Positions 52,976-63,684 of a stretch of 64,000 nucleotides of DNA are shown here, piece after piece. Source of the stretch: Nitrospira sp. BO4. Lineage in GTDB: Bacteria; Nitrospirota; Nitrospiria; Nitrospirales; Nitrospiraceae. How positions within the stretch are numbered: position 1 is the stretch's first letter; every line of letters starts with the position of its first letter. The notes under the pieces are model-generated. The model was not told the origin of the DNA and did not search any database. It saw nothing but the letters and a program-made list of their open reading frames with translations. The translations under genes were made by a program, and so were the position numbers. Location: the NCBI GenBank assembly GCA_030144965.1, contig JAMPUU010000017.1, positions 372,001-436,000 on the forward strand, given 5' to 3'.

Positions 52976-53020
52976 TTCACAGCACTTCCGTCATTGCATT
53001 TCTTTCGGCTTGCGCCAAGG

Positions 53021-53476
53021 TTAGCGCTTCTCAAACGGCAGTTCACGTCGATGAGCAGCAGAAAAATACTTCCAGTGCTTTTGCTCATCTTGATCGAAGC
53101 TTCCGACGAATATCACATGTCCGTCAAGGTGGCGAAACTCTGAGAGGGTTGTTCGGCAATTTTTGGAATCGATGACACGCGCATCGAACTGCCCCACCAC
53201 ATACACCATGCCTTTTGCCGCCTGATAGATGTTCCGGCGCCCTGCATACCCTGTATCAGGAAACAACTCAGTTGAGGACGAACAGCCTCCCATCCCCTTG
53301 ATATTCATGGTGAGATTGAATCGCTGAAGGAATGGATCCGTTGCCATTCTGACGATCGTCAGTTGAAGTCCCGCCGAAGCTATTTCAACCGAAGCCGGCT
53401 CGGGGATATTGCTATTGCACCCTACACAGAGCAGTATCGCACTTCCAAAGATGGTCAACCATACTGGCTCGTTCAC
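53021..53476 (-). CDS. Hypothetical lipoprotein
   Basis: 151 residues, signal with lipobox LCVGC (Cys 20). The mature part has four further cysteines and alternating strands (NLTMNIKGMGGCSSSTELFPDTGYAG...MVYVVGQFDARVIDSKNCRTTLSEF). No family recognised. Start ATG overlaps the GlcG-like gene stop (ATGA), implying coupled expression. Confidence 0.7.
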   Translation of the reverse strand: MNEPVWLTIFGSAILLCVGCNSNIPEPASVEIASAGLQLTIVRMATDPFLQRFNLTMNIKGMGGCSSSTELFPDTGYAGRRNIYQAAKGMVYVVGQFDARVIDSKNCRTTLSEFRHLDGHVIFVGSFDQDEQKHWKYFSAAHRRELPFEKR

Positions 53477-54021
53477 TTGGCTGTAGGAACCTTAGGGGCT
53501 GCACCGATCGCGTCAAGGCCCTCCTGGGCGCAGGCATCATCCAGATGGGCGCCTGGCGCTCCACCGACACCAATTCCCCCAACCACGTCTCCGCCGATTT
53601 CGATGGGAAGTCCTCCACCCAGAATCAGAATCTCACCGTTCATGTCACGAAGCGCTTGCAAGGTGGGAACTTTCGCGATGAGATCGGCCAACTCACTTGT
53701 CGGGCGTCGCACACTCGTTGCCGTATACGCCTTCTTTCGGCTGCTATCGACGGTATGCGGTCCGGCACCATCGGCACGCCCCATCGCACGAAGGACGCCG
53801 GCACGATCAACGACAGAAACGCTGACTCGATACCCATCTCTCTTGCAAGCTTCCAATGCAGCTTGAACCGCTTTGTTGGCTGACCCAAACTGCAACACGG
53901 ATTCTTTCTGCAACTCGTCGGCAGTAGCCAAGGAAGGCGCGAACAAGCTTCCTAGTGACACCATGGCGATGACGGAGACGACCAACCGATTCTTTTGTTT
54001 TGGCATCGACAGCTGCATCAT
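53473..54021 (-). CDS. GlcG/HbpS family exported protein
   Basis: 182 residues, signal peptide (VVSVIAMVSLGSLFAPSLATA). The core AVQAALEACKRDGYRVSVSVVDRAGVLRAMGRADGAGPHTVDSSRKKAYTATSV...LGGGLPIEIGGDVVGGIGVGGAPGAHLDDACAQEGLDAI is the HbpS/GlcG domain. Heme binding has been shown for HbpS of Streptomyces, but its role here is unknown. GGAGG lies upstream of the two ATG codons. Coupled to the lipoprotein downstream. Confidence 0.88.
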   Translation of the reverse strand: MMQLSMPKQKNRLVVSVIAMVSLGSLFAPSLATADELQKESVLQFGSANKAVQAALEACKRDGYRVSVSVVDRAGVLRAMGRADGAGPHTVDSSRKKAYTATSVRRPTSELADLIAKVPTLQALRDMNGEILILGGGLPIEIGGDVVGGIGVGGAPGAHLDDACAQEGLDAIGAAPKVPTAK

Positions 54022-54111
54022 TGATCCTCCTATCCCACCTGCTCAGCGTACGGATGCGTGTGGGGCGCTGTCAAGAGATCGGCCGGCGTCAGTGGGATGG
54101 AGTACTTTTCG

Positions 54112-56181
54112 CTACCGAGTGATCGTACTTTTTCGTCGCGTTGGACGAACCCGTTCGGCGGTGATCGCTGTTCCAAGGTCCTCGACCATCGCACGTAGCG
54201 GCTCCGCGATCGACCAAGCTTGCGCCGGACATCCGCGTGGCCGATGGGGAGGATCTCCGTCAAAAACCTCAGAAACATGTCCCACGCAAACCTCTCGTAA
54301 ATGAGCCGCCAGACCTTCGAGCGACAATCGGGCCTGGCTTCTTGCTTTGATACCCGTACCGAATGCTTTCACCCATGCCGTCACAAAGGGCCCGAGTAGG
54401 TAGGGCCACACTGTTCCCTGGTGGTACGCACTATCGCGTTCCGAAACTCCACCTTCAAGCCGCCCGCGATAGCGGCTATCCGTCGGCGAGAGCGTTCTCA
54501 GCCCCACGGGAGTGAGGAGATGGTCTTTGACGATGTGAAGAATTTGTCTGGCTTGGTCCTTTGTCAGAAGATCATCGCACAGAGAGATCGCATAAATCTG
54601 ATTGGGGCGTATCGACCCATCATTACCCGCGGGACCATCGATCGTATCGTACAAATAGTTTCCGTCCTCGTACCAGAATCTCGTTCGGAACGCCTCGACC
54701 GCTCGTGCCCGATCCGTCCGACAACCCATGGCATAGTCCGGCTCTCCAAATTGGGCGGCAAGACGTGCGCCGATGTCCAACGCCCTGATCCACAACGCCT
54801 GAATTTCGACCGGTTTTCCATGCCGCGGCGTGACCACCCGATCGCCGATTTTCGCGTCCATCCACGTGAGTTGGATACCCGCGGTTCCGCCGCTGATGAG
54901 CCCGTCTCTGTCCATATGGATGTTATACCGCGTGCCGCGACGATACCCATTGAGAATCTGTTTGATCGCCGGCCAAGCGATCGATCGGACATGCGGCGTA
55001 TCCTGACTGTAGGCGAGATACCGATCGACGGCGTACACGAACCAGAGCGATGCATCGATCGTGTTGTACTCGGGCTCTTCTTCATTGTCAGGAAATCGAT
55101 TGGGAACCATCCCTTCCGATATATGAGGAGAAAACGATTCGATAATCTGCCAAGCAATTTCATGCCGTCCTGTGACCAGGCACAGCCCCGGAAGGGAAAT
55201 GAACGTATCTCGTCCCCAATCCGTGAACCAAGGATACCCTGCGATCACGGTCTGCTTATCGCCTCGCACAGACACAAACGCTTCCGCTGCGCGCTGAAAC
55301 GCCACAGCCAGCGGGTCAGCTTCCGGCATGGCCTTTCGTAACCGCGCACGACGAGCGCGCTCACGGCGAGTGAGGACGGCGATGTCGAACTCGCCGATGT
55401 CTTCGCTGCTGAACGTCAGTGTGTGTTCCTTTCCCGGTTGCAATTCGAATAGAAACTCTCCTGGTGACCACCAATCCTCCTCGCACTCAAGCCCTCGCTC
55501 CCGTTCCACCGGAAACTCCAGGCGACGGTACCAATCGGGGACATGTCGATAGGCACCTGAATGGACCGCTTGTATGCCCGGCAAGTCACGGTAAGGCCGC
55601 CAGTACACCTGTCCTTCCTCGAGTTTGGCTTCTATCGAAAGCGTTCCATTCTCGCGATGCAGTCCATGATAGTCACGGCCCGTCAACATGGGCCGGACGC
55701 GAAGAATCCCGCCGGCCTTTGTTGCGTCTGCCAACTTCCATCGCACGATGACAAGGTCGTGTCCCCGAAGGCACAAGATCTCGCGTTGAATCTTTTTGCC
55801 ATGATACACAAAGGTCCATGTCGGCCAGGGCGTCGATGTGAATGAGGTGCAGTGGACATATCCCTGAGGATGGACTGCGCCTGGGTAGAGATTAGTCGAT
55901 AGAGAAAACTCTTCGCCGTCGATGTGAACCCATTCCTCGACATGATTGACCAGCACATACCGATCACTGGGCGGTTTTCGCGCGGTCAACAAGAGCGCAT
56001 GGTAGCGGCGTGTATTGGCTCCGGCGACGGTCCCTGAAGCGAACCCGCCACGACCGTTCGTCTCCAGCCATTCAAGGCTGAGTGCATGATCGAGACTTTG
56101 GCACTCTTCTTTGCGGATCACTATGGTCCGTATCTCGTCATCCGCGACATTCGCTTCATGAACGACGTGTGACGGTTTCAT
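54112..56181 (-). CDS. Amylo-alpha-1,6-glucosidase family (glycogen debranching-type) enzyme
   Basis: 689 residues from ATG 56181. N-terminal GDE_N domain ([30 protein letters not shown]), C-terminal (alpha/alpha)6 GDE_C domain with [18 protein letters not shown], the family signature, and later [22 protein letters not shown] and [12 protein letters not shown]. Cleaves alpha-1,6 branches in glycogen or related glucans. No signal peptide. Overlaps the GH63-type gene stop codon by four bases (ATGA), indicating a translationally coupled pair. Confidence 0.9.
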   Translation of the reverse strand: MKPSHVVHEANVADDEIRTIVIRKEECQSLDHALSLEWLETNGRGGFASGTVAGANTRRYHALLLTARKPPSDRYVLVNHVEEWVHIDGEEFSLSTNLYPGAVHPQGYVHCTSFTSTPWPTWTFVYHGKKIQREILCLRGHDLVIVRWKLADATKAGGILRVRPMLTGRDYHGLHRENGTLSIEAKLEEGQVYWRPYRDLPGIQAVHSGAYRHVPDWYRRLEFPVERERGLECEEDWWSPGEFLFELQPGKEHTLTFSSEDIGEFDIAVLTRRERARRARLRKAMPEADPLAVAFQRAAEAFVSVRGDKQTVIAGYPWFTDWGRDTFISLPGLCLVTGRHEIAWQIIESFSPHISEGMVPNRFPDNEEEPEYNTIDASLWFVYAVDRYLAYSQDTPHVRSIAWPAIKQILNGYRRGTRYNIHMDRDGLISGGTAGIQLTWMDAKIGDRVVTPRHGKPVEIQALWIRALDIGARLAAQFGEPDYAMGCRTDRARAVEAFRTRFWYEDGNYLYDTIDGPAGNDGSIRPNQIYAISLCDDLLTKDQARQILHIVKDHLLTPVGLRTLSPTDSRYRGRLEGGVSERDSAYHQGTVWPYLLGPFVTAWVKAFGTGIKARSQARLSLEGLAAHLREVCVGHVSEVFDGDPPHRPRGCPAQAWSIAEPLRAMVEDLGTAITAERVRPTRRKSTITR

Positions 56182-58859
56182 TCCCCTGATTGTTGAATCA
56201 ACTTTGCAACAAGTCCCGTCCATCCGGTCTGATGGCTGGCGCCGATACCGGCCCCGTTGTCGCCATGGAAGAACTCGTAAAAAAGGATCGCGTCTCGCCA
56301 GTAGGGATCCTCCTGAAACTTCTTGGTGCCTCCGAACACAGGACGCCGGCCGGTTTTGTCTCGAAGAAAGATATGCGTGAGTCGGCGCGAAAGTTCTGCG
56401 GCGACCTCATTCAGGGAAACCGATCGACCGGATCGTGTCGGATATTCGACTTTGTACTCATCACCGAGAAAATAGTGGAATTTCTGGAGCGACTCGATCA
56501 ACAGGTAGTTGACCGGGAACCAGATAGGTCCCCGCCAATTCGAATTGCCTCCGAAGAGCCCGGTGCTCGATTCGGCAGGCTCATAGTCCACTCGATAGTC
56601 TCTGCCCATGATAGAAAGCACATAGGGATGATCCTTGTGGTAGCGAGAGAGCGCGCGAATGCCATAGGGCGAGAGAAATTCTTCTTCATCGAGCATGTAC
56701 CGTAGGACCGACTTCAGCCGCACGGGATTGACGAGGGACAAAAACCTCCGGACTTCTCCATCCCGTGAGTGGGTCTCGACATGGGCGCTGAAATCCGGAC
56801 GGTTTTCGATAAACCACTGCATGCGGTGCTTAAACCGAGGGAGCCTGTCGATCAACTCAGAGTCGAGCGTTTCCACGGCGAAGAGCGGGATCAGCCCGAC
56901 GAGCGAGCGGACCTTGAGCGGAAGGGTTTGTCCGTCCGGCAGATGCAACACGTCGTAAAAAAATCCGTCTTCTCTGTTCCAGAGCTCGATTTTTTCACCG
57001 CCGATGTTGTTCATGGCCCTGCAGATGTACACGAAATGCTCGAAGAACTTGCTTGCGACATCTTCGTACGCCCGATCATCACGCGCCAGCTCCAGTGCAA
57101 TCGAAAGCATGTTCAAGCAATACATCCCCATCCAGCTGGTGGCATCCGACTGTTCGATATGCCCGTCGGTCGGCAGCGGAGCGCTGCGATCGAACACACC
57201 GATATTGTCCAGCCCCAAAAACCCGCCTTGAAAGATGTTTTTTCCATCGGCATCTTTTCGATTGACCCACCACGTAAAATTCAAAAGCAGCTTATGGAAC
57301 ACGCGTTCGAGAAAAACGCGATCACCGGCTCCTCTCCTCTTTTTTTCGATCTTGTAGACACGCCAGGCAGCCCAGGCATGGACCGGAGGGTTGACGTCTC
57401 CGAACGCCCATTCGTACGCCGGAATCTGCCCGTTCGGATGCATGTACCATTCCCTCAACATGAGGATGAGCTGTTCCTTGGCAAAGGTCGAATCGACAAG
57501 GGCCAATGGAATACAATGAAATGCCAAGTCCCAAGCGGCATACCACGGATACTCCCACTTGTCCGGCATCGAGATCACGTCGGCGTTGTAGAGATGTGTC
57601 CAGTCGGCATTCCTTCCCCGGAGTCGCTCGTGAGGAGGATCCGGCATTCCTGGATCGCCGACAAGCCAACGCTTCAGGTCATAGTGGTAGAACTGTTTGC
57701 TCCACAATAATCCGGCAAATGCCTGTCGCTGCACCCGTCTCGCATCCTCCGACAGATCAGGCGGGGCCAGTTCGTCATAGAACTCGTCGGCCTCCTGAAT
57801 CCGCTTCTTAAAGAGGCCGTCACACTTCGTCACGTCGAAGCCGTTTGCGTCCATTTCATTGGTCAAACGCAGGCGAACAATATCCGTGGCACCGGGAGAC
57901 AGAGTGAACGTATAGTGAGCGGCAGCTTTTGAGCCCACCTTCTCGGGACTCACGGCATCCTTCTGGCCCTCTATCACATAATCGTGAAAACTGTCTTTGA
58001 CATATTGAGCACCCTCCTGATCGCCGTACAATCGCCGGGTATTCGTTTCATTCTCAGTAAACAGCAACGTCGGTTGCCTTTCGCACCAAAGGCGACGCCG
58101 GCCGTAATACTCGTGATCCAGTTCGATCACGCTCATCTCGTTCACCGCTTTCCCTTCACGTAACCTCGGTCGGCGCGCATCCAGTCCCCACGACCAGGTA
58201 TTCCGAAACCAGAGAGTGGGCAACAGCGTCACCCCTGCCTGATCTGGCCCGCGATTGGTGATGTGAATACGAACATAGAGATCTTCTGCGGTCGCCTTTG
58301 CATACTCCACGACGACATCGAAATAACGATTCTCGTCAAAGATTCCTGTGTCGACGAGCTCATATTCGAGGGCCTCACGTGGGCGACTGCGATTCTCCTC
58401 GACTAGTTTTGCATATGGAAACTCAGACTGTTGATACTTATACAAATACTTCATGTATGAATGTGTAGGTGTTGAATCTAAATAGAAATAGTACTCTTTT
58501 GCATCTTCGCCATGATTTCCCTCATTGCCCGTCAAACCGAATATCCGTTCCTTCAGAATCGGATCGCGCCCATTCCAGAGAGCGATGGCGAAGCAGATGT
58601 ATTGATGACGATCAGAAATACCGGCAAGGCCGTCTTCGTTCCAGCGATAGGCGCGCGAGCGAGCGTGATCATGCGGAAAGGCTTCCCAGGCTGTTCCGTG
58701 AGGACTATAGTCTTCACGCACCGTTCCCCACGCGCGCTCACTCAGATAGGGTCCCCACCTCTTCCAATGCCGTTTGCGGGCCGCATCTTCGTCGAGCCGT
58801 TTCCGCTCAGCGCCTTGAGGAAGTTGAGATTGAGAAGAAGGCCGGCTGACTGGTCTCAC
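56178..58859 (-). CDS. GH63/MGH1-like glycoside hydrolase
   Basis: 893 residues. N-terminal [40 protein letters not shown] and C-terminal (alpha/alpha)6 region with [21 protein letters not shown] and [17 protein letters not shown]. This large 'glucosidase' group includes mannosylglycerate and oligosaccharide hydrolases (MGH1-like, GH63); the exact substrate is not deducible. No signal peptide, so cytoplasmic. Its partner is the debranching-type enzyme that overlaps its stop. The promoter must lie in the 265-base upstream gap, which has no ORF. Confidence 0.85.
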   Translation of the reverse strand: MRPVSRPSSQSQLPQGAERKRLDEDAARKRHWKRWGPYLSERAWGTVREDYSPHGTAWEAFPHDHARSRAYRWNEDGLAGISDRHQYICFAIALWNGRDPILKERIFGLTGNEGNHGEDAKEYYFYLDSTPTHSYMKYLYKYQQSEFPYAKLVEENRSRPREALEYELVDTGIFDENRYFDVVVEYAKATAEDLYVRIHITNRGPDQAGVTLLPTLWFRNTWSWGLDARRPRLREGKAVNEMSVIELDHEYYGRRRLWCERQPTLLFTENETNTRRLYGDQEGAQYVKDSFHDYVIEGQKDAVSPEKVGSKAAAHYTFTLSPGATDIVRLRLTNEMDANGFDVTKCDGLFKKRIQEADEFYDELAPPDLSEDARRVQRQAFAGLLWSKQFYHYDLKRWLVGDPGMPDPPHERLRGRNADWTHLYNADVISMPDKWEYPWYAAWDLAFHCIPLALVDSTFAKEQLILMLREWYMHPNGQIPAYEWAFGDVNPPVHAWAAWRVYKIEKKRRGAGDRVFLERVFHKLLLNFTWWVNRKDADGKNIFQGGFLGLDNIGVFDRSAPLPTDGHIEQSDATSWMGMYCLNMLSIALELARDDRAYEDVASKFFEHFVYICRAMNNIGGEKIELWNREDGFFYDVLHLPDGQTLPLKVRSLVGLIPLFAVETLDSELIDRLPRFKHRMQWFIENRPDFSAHVETHSRDGEVRRFLSLVNPVRLKSVLRYMLDEEEFLSPYGIRALSRYHKDHPYVLSIMGRDYRVDYEPAESSTGLFGGNSNWRGPIWFPVNYLLIESLQKFHYFLGDEYKVEYPTRSGRSVSLNEVAAELSRRLTHIFLRDKTGRRPVFGGTKKFQEDPYWRDAILFYEFFHGDNGAGIGASHQTGWTGLVAKLIQQSGE

Positions 58860-59124
58860 AAGATCTGACTCCGCACGAGCAAATTAAGTATTCGATGGGA
58901 GTACGATGCACCCACCGCGGACGGGAATCAAGCCGGTCCTCAATTGGTATATGGGTCTCGGCTTGTCTTCCTCTTCGGTCTGTTGAAGCTTTCACTGAAC
59001 AATACTACGGCCGTGAGCCGAACAAAAGTCAGTGCTGTACAAAGAGGATGAGTTTGGAGAGAAAACCAACTATCGTTATCGGATTGTCAAGGAAGAAACC
59101 GGTAGGCGTTGAGTAGATCGAACT

Positions 59125-59310
59125 TTAACTCCAGACCACTCGCTCTTGATTCAGCAGATACTCAATTACTTCGATGCTATTCCGCATTTGGATCTGAGCC
59201 TGCTCAGACATGGGGAGCACTGCGCCGACGAGCTTGCCGGACTCCATCTCTGACAATGAGGGAATGCCCTCACCGGACAACTTTTCGAGCTCACTACGGA
59301 AACTCGCCAA
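59125..59310 (-). CDS. Small hypothetical protein (61 residues)
   Basis: TTG at 59310 is preceded by AGGAGG at a standard distance. The frame gives MASFRSELEKLSGEGIPSLSEMESGKLVGAVLPMSEQAQIQMRNSIEVIEYLLNQERVVWS-like helical protein; the upstream extension is not protein-like. No family recognised. Confidence 0.55.
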   Translation of the reverse strand: MASFRSELEKLSGEGIPSLSEMESGKLVGAVLPMSEQAQIQMRNSIEVIEYLLNQERVVWS

Positions 59311-59451
59311 GGGAAACCTCCTGCTGAATCCTTCTCGGCATCCGGATGTCGTTACTTGAGAGGATAAACCGGAAGGACAGGTGCCAGTGAGTAAGCATAC
59401 CATACGCATTCTCCACAATGGAGCCTTCTCTATCTTATTGTTTTAAAAGCG

Positions 59452-60495
59452 TTATTGATGCTTCGATACGGGCGGCATAAGAGGAGGGAGCGCTCCAAGA
59501 TACCGGAACCCTCCGTGATCAAGAAGAGTCGTATCCGGCCTTAAGCGAAAGTCATCGTGCGCCGCATCTACAAAGTGTGGGTCAGCAGCAATATCCGACT
59601 CGGCTTTCAGCTCCGGCGCGTGAAGATTCGGAGATCCGGCCCTCATGTAGTTCGCCTCATTGTTGAACAGAGCGTTATATGAGGTCTTGGTTTGACTTGA
59701 TGGCGCGACGAGAAAGCCGATCTTGTTGAGGCTCAAAATATTCCCCGATGCCTCGTTCACAGACGTGCCGAGGAATGCCGCTCCCCCACCGTTTTTGACG
59801 AGAGTGTTATTGAGCAAGACCGCCTTTGCTTGATCGCTCACCACCACAGCTTCAAACAGATTTTTTGTGATGACGTTTCGTTCAAGCCGGAGGGTGGACT
59901 TTCCTGTCACATTCACACCATGGTCGTTGTCATGGATCACATTGCCGGTCAGCAAAGCCTGAGAATCAGAGAAGTGTACCCCCGTCGTTTCACTCCCGCC
60001 GATCACACAGTCCTCGATACGAACGCCTTGCACCTGCTGGCCGAACACCATCCCCTTCACATGGAGATGACGGAGCGTGATTCGGTTTCCATTAAAAATA
60101 CCGAGGGCATGCCCTCCATGTTCATTGATCGTAAGATCGCTGATCTCGATATCCGTCGCTCCGTACGGCCACTTGCCCACATGCAGCACGCCGACCATTT
60201 CACCTCGTCCAGACAACACGACTTGGTCCGTTCCGGCACCGGCGATCTTGAGCTTTTCTTTACTGTGGACGGTCAGATCCTGCGCGTAGACACCGGCCTC
60301 GATCAGCACCGTATCGCCTTTCCCGGCGCTGTCGACTGCCTCTTGGATGGACGAGAAATCTCCGGAGCCGTCGAGCGCCACAGTGATCGTCCGTGGGACC
60401 GGTATGGCATTCTCGGCGCCCGCAGTACTGATCCCAGCGCTCACGAGAAAGAAGCACATCGAACAGAGTAGAACCTGTCGCATACGGAGTTTCAT
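59452..60495 (-). CDS. Exported right-handed beta-helix protein
   Basis: 347 residues, signal peptide MKLRMRQVLLCSMCFFLVSAGIS cleaved near AGA. The rest is a parallel beta-helix (NosD/pectate lyase-type): FSSIQEAVDSAGKGDTVLIEAGVYAQDLTV, GNVIHDNDHGVNVTG, NTLVKNGGG, with the recurring N-x-I/V pattern of rungs. No catalytic residues were recognised. Possibly carbohydrate binding. Periplasmic or outer-membrane. The opposite-strand coaE starts close upstream. Confidence 0.82.
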   Translation of the reverse strand: MKLRMRQVLLCSMCFFLVSAGISTAGAENAIPVPRTITVALDGSGDFSSIQEAVDSAGKGDTVLIEAGVYAQDLTVHSKEKLKIAGAGTDQVVLSGRGEMVGVLHVGKWPYGATDIEISDLTINEHGGHALGIFNGNRITLRHLHVKGMVFGQQVQGVRIEDCVIGGSETTGVHFSDSQALLTGNVIHDNDHGVNVTGKSTLRLERNVITKNLFEAVVVSDQAKAVLLNNTLVKNGGGAAFLGTSVNEASGNILSLNKIGFLVAPSSQTKTSYNALFNNEANYMRAGSPNLHAPELKAESDIAADPHFVDAAHDDFRLRPDTTLLDHGGFRYLGALPPLMPPVSKHQ

Positions 60496-60564
60496 ACAAG
60501 CGGGAAACCAGCGATGTCAATCGCGGTTTCTTGTAGGATGCGACGCATGATAAGCTGCGCGGCC

Positions 60565-61188
60565 ATGATTCTGGTTGGACTCACGGGAGGCCTCGCCGCC
60601 GGGAAAAGTACCGTCGCGAACATGTTTCAGGCGTGCGGCGCCGTCGTGATCGATGCCGACGAATTGGCTCGAAAGGTCGTCCAGCCCGGCCAGCCGGCCT
60701 GGCGAGACATCGTTCGCCGATTTGGAAAATCCATCCTGAACTCTGACGGAACGATCAATCGGCAGAGATTAGGCCAGACCGTGTTTCATGACAAGACGAA
60801 ACTCAGGCAACTCGAGCGAATCATCCATCCTCGCGTCGCGCGCGAGCAGGCCAGGCTGACAAAGCAAGCAGCTCAGCGAGACCCGGATGCTGTCGTGGTG
60901 TACGATGTTCCCTTGCTCTTCGAAGCCGGCATCCACACACGCGTCGATACGATTATCGTCGTCTCCGCCGATCAGAAAACTCAATTAGCGCGCCTCAAGA
61001 AGCGTAATGGCCTCACCGGCGCCGAGGCTCTCCGCCGAATCCATAGCCAGATGCCGCTCGCGATGAAACGGCGCCGTGCAGACTATGTGCTCGACGGAAC
61101 AAAGACGCGTTCAAACCTTGCTCAAGATGTCGCCCGACTTTTTATGCACTTCAAATCTCCGTCGCACTCCATAGCCTCTCCAAAATAG
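60565..61188 (+). CDS. coaE: Dephospho-CoA kinase
   Basis: 207 residues from ATG 60565 (MILVGLTGGLAAGKST), the last step of CoA synthesis: phosphorylates dephospho-CoA at the 3'-OH. P-loop GLTGGLAAGKST at residues 5-16, VIDADELARKVVQPG with catalytic Asp, PRVAREQARL, and DVPLLFEAG are all typical. An ATG at 60547 gives six more residues, with no better ribosome binding site. Divergent from the beta-helix gene. Next gene, trxB, follows in the same direction. Confidence 0.95.
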   Translation: MILVGLTGGLAAGKSTVANMFQACGAVVIDADELARKVVQPGQPAWRDIVRRFGKSILNSDGTINRQRLGQTVFHDKTKLRQLERIIHPRVAREQARLTKQAAQRDPDAVVVYDVPLLFEAGIHTRVDTIIVVSADQKTQLARLKKRNGLTGAEALRRIHSQMPLAMKRRRADYVLDGTKTRSNLAQDVARLFMHFKSPSHSIASPK

Positions 61189-61291
61189 CCCCCTCGATGT
61201 GGCTGCCCTCAATGGTTGAGAGTTGTCCTCCGCACCCCCGGACCACATTCTATCCTCTACTTCCCAGGCTGTGTTACAGTCTACGGCGACC

Positions 61292-62212
61292 ATGCGCAAC
61301 CTCGTGATCATTGGCTCTGGTCCCGCCGGGCTGACGGCAGCCGTTTATGCCGCCCGCGCAAATCTCGCTCCTCTGCTCATCGAAGGATGGCAGGCGGGTG
61401 GCCAACTCACGACCACCACCGAAGTTGAAAACTATCCCGGCTTTGCAAAAGGCATCATGGGTCCGGAATTGATGAAGGAGATGCGGGCCCAGGCGGAGCG
61501 GTTCGGCACGGTTTTTCGAACAGGCGACGTCACCGCAGTAGACGTCAAAACTCGACCGTTTACAGTGACGGTGGACGGTGAAGATACCGTGGAAACGAAG
61601 ACCTTGATCGTTGCAACCGGTGCGTCTCCAATCACGCTGGGCCTCCTCAACGAAAAACGTTTGTGGGGGCATGGGGTTTCGAGCTGCGCAACGTGCGATG
61701 GGTTTTTCTTTAAAGGTAAGGAACTCGTCGTCGTGGGTGGTGGAGACAGCGCGATGGAAGAAGCGATGTTTCTCACCAAGTTCGCCGCCAAGGTATCAGT
61801 CGTTCATCGTCGGGACAAGCTGCGCGCGTCCAAGATCATGCAAGACCGGGCTATGAAGAATGAGAAGATTGCATTTGTCTGGAACAGCGTTGTCGAAGAG
61901 GTGCTCGGGCAAAACAGCGTCACCGGCGTTCGGGTCAAGAATATTGTCACGGGAAAGGTTTGGGACCTGCCCTCAGCAGGCCTCTTTTTGGCGATCGGCC
62001 ATCGCCCCAATACAGCTCTTTTCATTGATCAGCTGAAGATGACTGACACCGGCTATCTCATCACGAGTCACGGCACGGCGACAAGCATTCCCGGTGTGTT
62101 TGCTGCTGGAGACGTACAGGACGCCCATTATCGTCAAGCCGTGACGGCGGCCGGTACCGGCTGCATGGCTGCCATCGACGCTGAACGTTTCTTGGAATCG
62201 CTCAGCGCGTGA
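61292..62212 (+). CDS. trxB: Thioredoxin-disulfide reductase
   Basis: 306 residues from ATG 61292. FAD motif GSGPAGL (8-14), active-site C132-A-T-C135 (CxxC), NADPH motif VVGGGDSAMEEA, and GVFAAGDVQDAHYRQ for the second FAD contact. Reduces thioredoxin with NADPH. Complete, cytoplasmic. About 100 bases separate it from coaE. Confidence 0.96.
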   Translation: MRNLVIIGSGPAGLTAAVYAARANLAPLLIEGWQAGGQLTTTTEVENYPGFAKGIMGPELMKEMRAQAERFGTVFRTGDVTAVDVKTRPFTVTVDGEDTVETKTLIVATGASPITLGLLNEKRLWGHGVSSCATCDGFFFKGKELVVVGGGDSAMEEAMFLTKFAAKVSVVHRRDKLRASKIMQDRAMKNEKIAFVWNSVVEEVLGQNSVTGVRVKNIVTGKVWDLPSAGLFLAIGHRPNTALFIDQLKMTDTGYLITSHGTATSIPGVFAAGDVQDAHYRQAVTAAGTGCMAAIDAERFLESLSA

Positions 62213-62308
62213 ATCGTTATTCGTGAATCGTCTCTCGCTGGCAACGATGATGCGCAAGACCACTCTTTCCTGCCTTTCACGCTCCACGAACGGCCCACGA
62301 CGAACGAT

Positions 62309-63523
62309 ATGAGATGTGCCATTGTCCATTATCATGAGCTAGCTCTTAAAGGTCACAATCGTGACTACTTCGAGCGATGCCTCATTCGCAATATTCGCAC
62401 TTCCCTCAAGGACACAAGAATCCGGCGGGTCGAGAACCTCCACAGTCGTATACGGATTTGGCTCCCGCCGGAAGCGAACCTCGAGGTGGTTCGTGACCGG
62501 CTGAAGCGGGTGTGTGGGATCGCAAATTTTTCGCTCGGCCGTGTCATTCCACTTCAGTTATCCAATCCTGACTTAGAGTCTCTCGCTACAGCCGCCGTCG
62601 AAGAGAGCGACGCACGATCTTTTTCCACCTTCAGGATCACAGCCCGACGGGCCGACAAACGCCTGACCTTGACGTCAATGGACATTGAAAAAGCGCTTGG
62701 TGCTGCGGTCTGCGACAGAACCGGCAAGAAAGTCAGTTTGAAGAACCCTGATTTGACGATGTATGTCGAGCTCCTCTCAAGAGACGCATTTTGCTCTGCC
62801 GAAAAGATCGAAGGACCTGGAGGGATGCCGGTGGGAGTCAGCGGGAACGTGGCGTGCCTTACTTCGGGAGGTATCGATTCACCGGTGGCTGTCTATCGCA
62901 TGGTGAAACGCGGCTGTGTCGCCGTCTTCGTGCACTTTTCCGGCCGCCCCTTAGTCAGTCGAGCCTCTGAGGACAAGGTTCGTGATCTCGTACAAACCCT
63001 GACGACGTATCAATATGATTCCCGCCTCTATGTGATACCTTTCGGAGAGATCCAGCGTGAGATTGTCGTCAACACACCCGCCCCATTCCGTGTGGTGCTG
63101 TACCGGCGGATGATGGTTCGAATCGCCGAGGAACTGGCGAGGAGGGAGCATTGTTGGGCGCTGGTGACGGGCGATAGTCTGGGCCAGGTGGCCTCGCAAA
63201 CACCTCAGAACCTCTGTGCTATTGAAGACGCAGCGGAATTGCCGATTCTCCGCCCGCTCATCGGAATGGATAAGCGCGAAATCGTCGATGAGGCAAAACG
63301 TATCGGCACGTACGAAACCTCAATCGAACAAGACCAGGACTGCTGCAAACTATTTGTGCCTCCCCACCCGAGCACCAAAACTCGTATCGACGATGTGCGA
63401 AAAATTGAGCGCATGCTGGATGTCGTGGCCTTGGTCAAACAAGGGCTAGAGAAGGCTGAGCTGACTGAATTTTCGTTTCCTTCTCCAGTTGAAGCCATTG
63501 CAAAACCTTATCGGCCAAGGTAA
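62309..63523 (+). CDS. thiI: tRNA 4-thiouridine(8) synthase ThiI, without rhodanese domain
   Basis: 404 residues. N-terminal ferredoxin-like (NFLD) and THUMP domains (about 1-165) bind tRNA; the PP-loop ATPase has SGGIDSP (186-192). DQDCCKLFVPPHP near residue 345 has the conserved cysteine. The C-terminal rhodanese of E. coli ThiI is absent, as in many bacteria, so a separate cysteine desulfurase must supply sulfur. It modifies U8 of tRNAs. The tRNA-Ser gene just downstream has U at position 8. Confidence 0.93.
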   Translation: MRCAIVHYHELALKGHNRDYFERCLIRNIRTSLKDTRIRRVENLHSRIRIWLPPEANLEVVRDRLKRVCGIANFSLGRVIPLQLSNPDLESLATAAVEESDARSFSTFRITARRADKRLTLTSMDIEKALGAAVCDRTGKKVSLKNPDLTMYVELLSRDAFCSAEKIEGPGGMPVGVSGNVACLTSGGIDSPVAVYRMVKRGCVAVFVHFSGRPLVSRASEDKVRDLVQTLTTYQYDSRLYVIPFGEIQREIVVNTPAPFRVVLYRRMMVRIAEELARREHCWALVTGDSLGQVASQTPQNLCAIEDAAELPILRPLIGMDKREIVDEAKRIGTYETSIEQDQDCCKLFVPPHPSTKTRIDDVRKIERMLDVVALVKQGLEKAELTEFSFPSPVEAIAKPYRPR

Positions 63524-63594
63524 GCTCGGCACGCCCATCGAGCATGTTGTCCTCACCTGCTCGATAATCAAACACGCCGACGATCTACCATACC

Positions 63595-63684
<90 letters not shown>

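Noticed and set aside
54421..55341. 306-codon plus-strand frame
   Set aside because: Antisense shadow of the debranching-type gene, Arg-rich.
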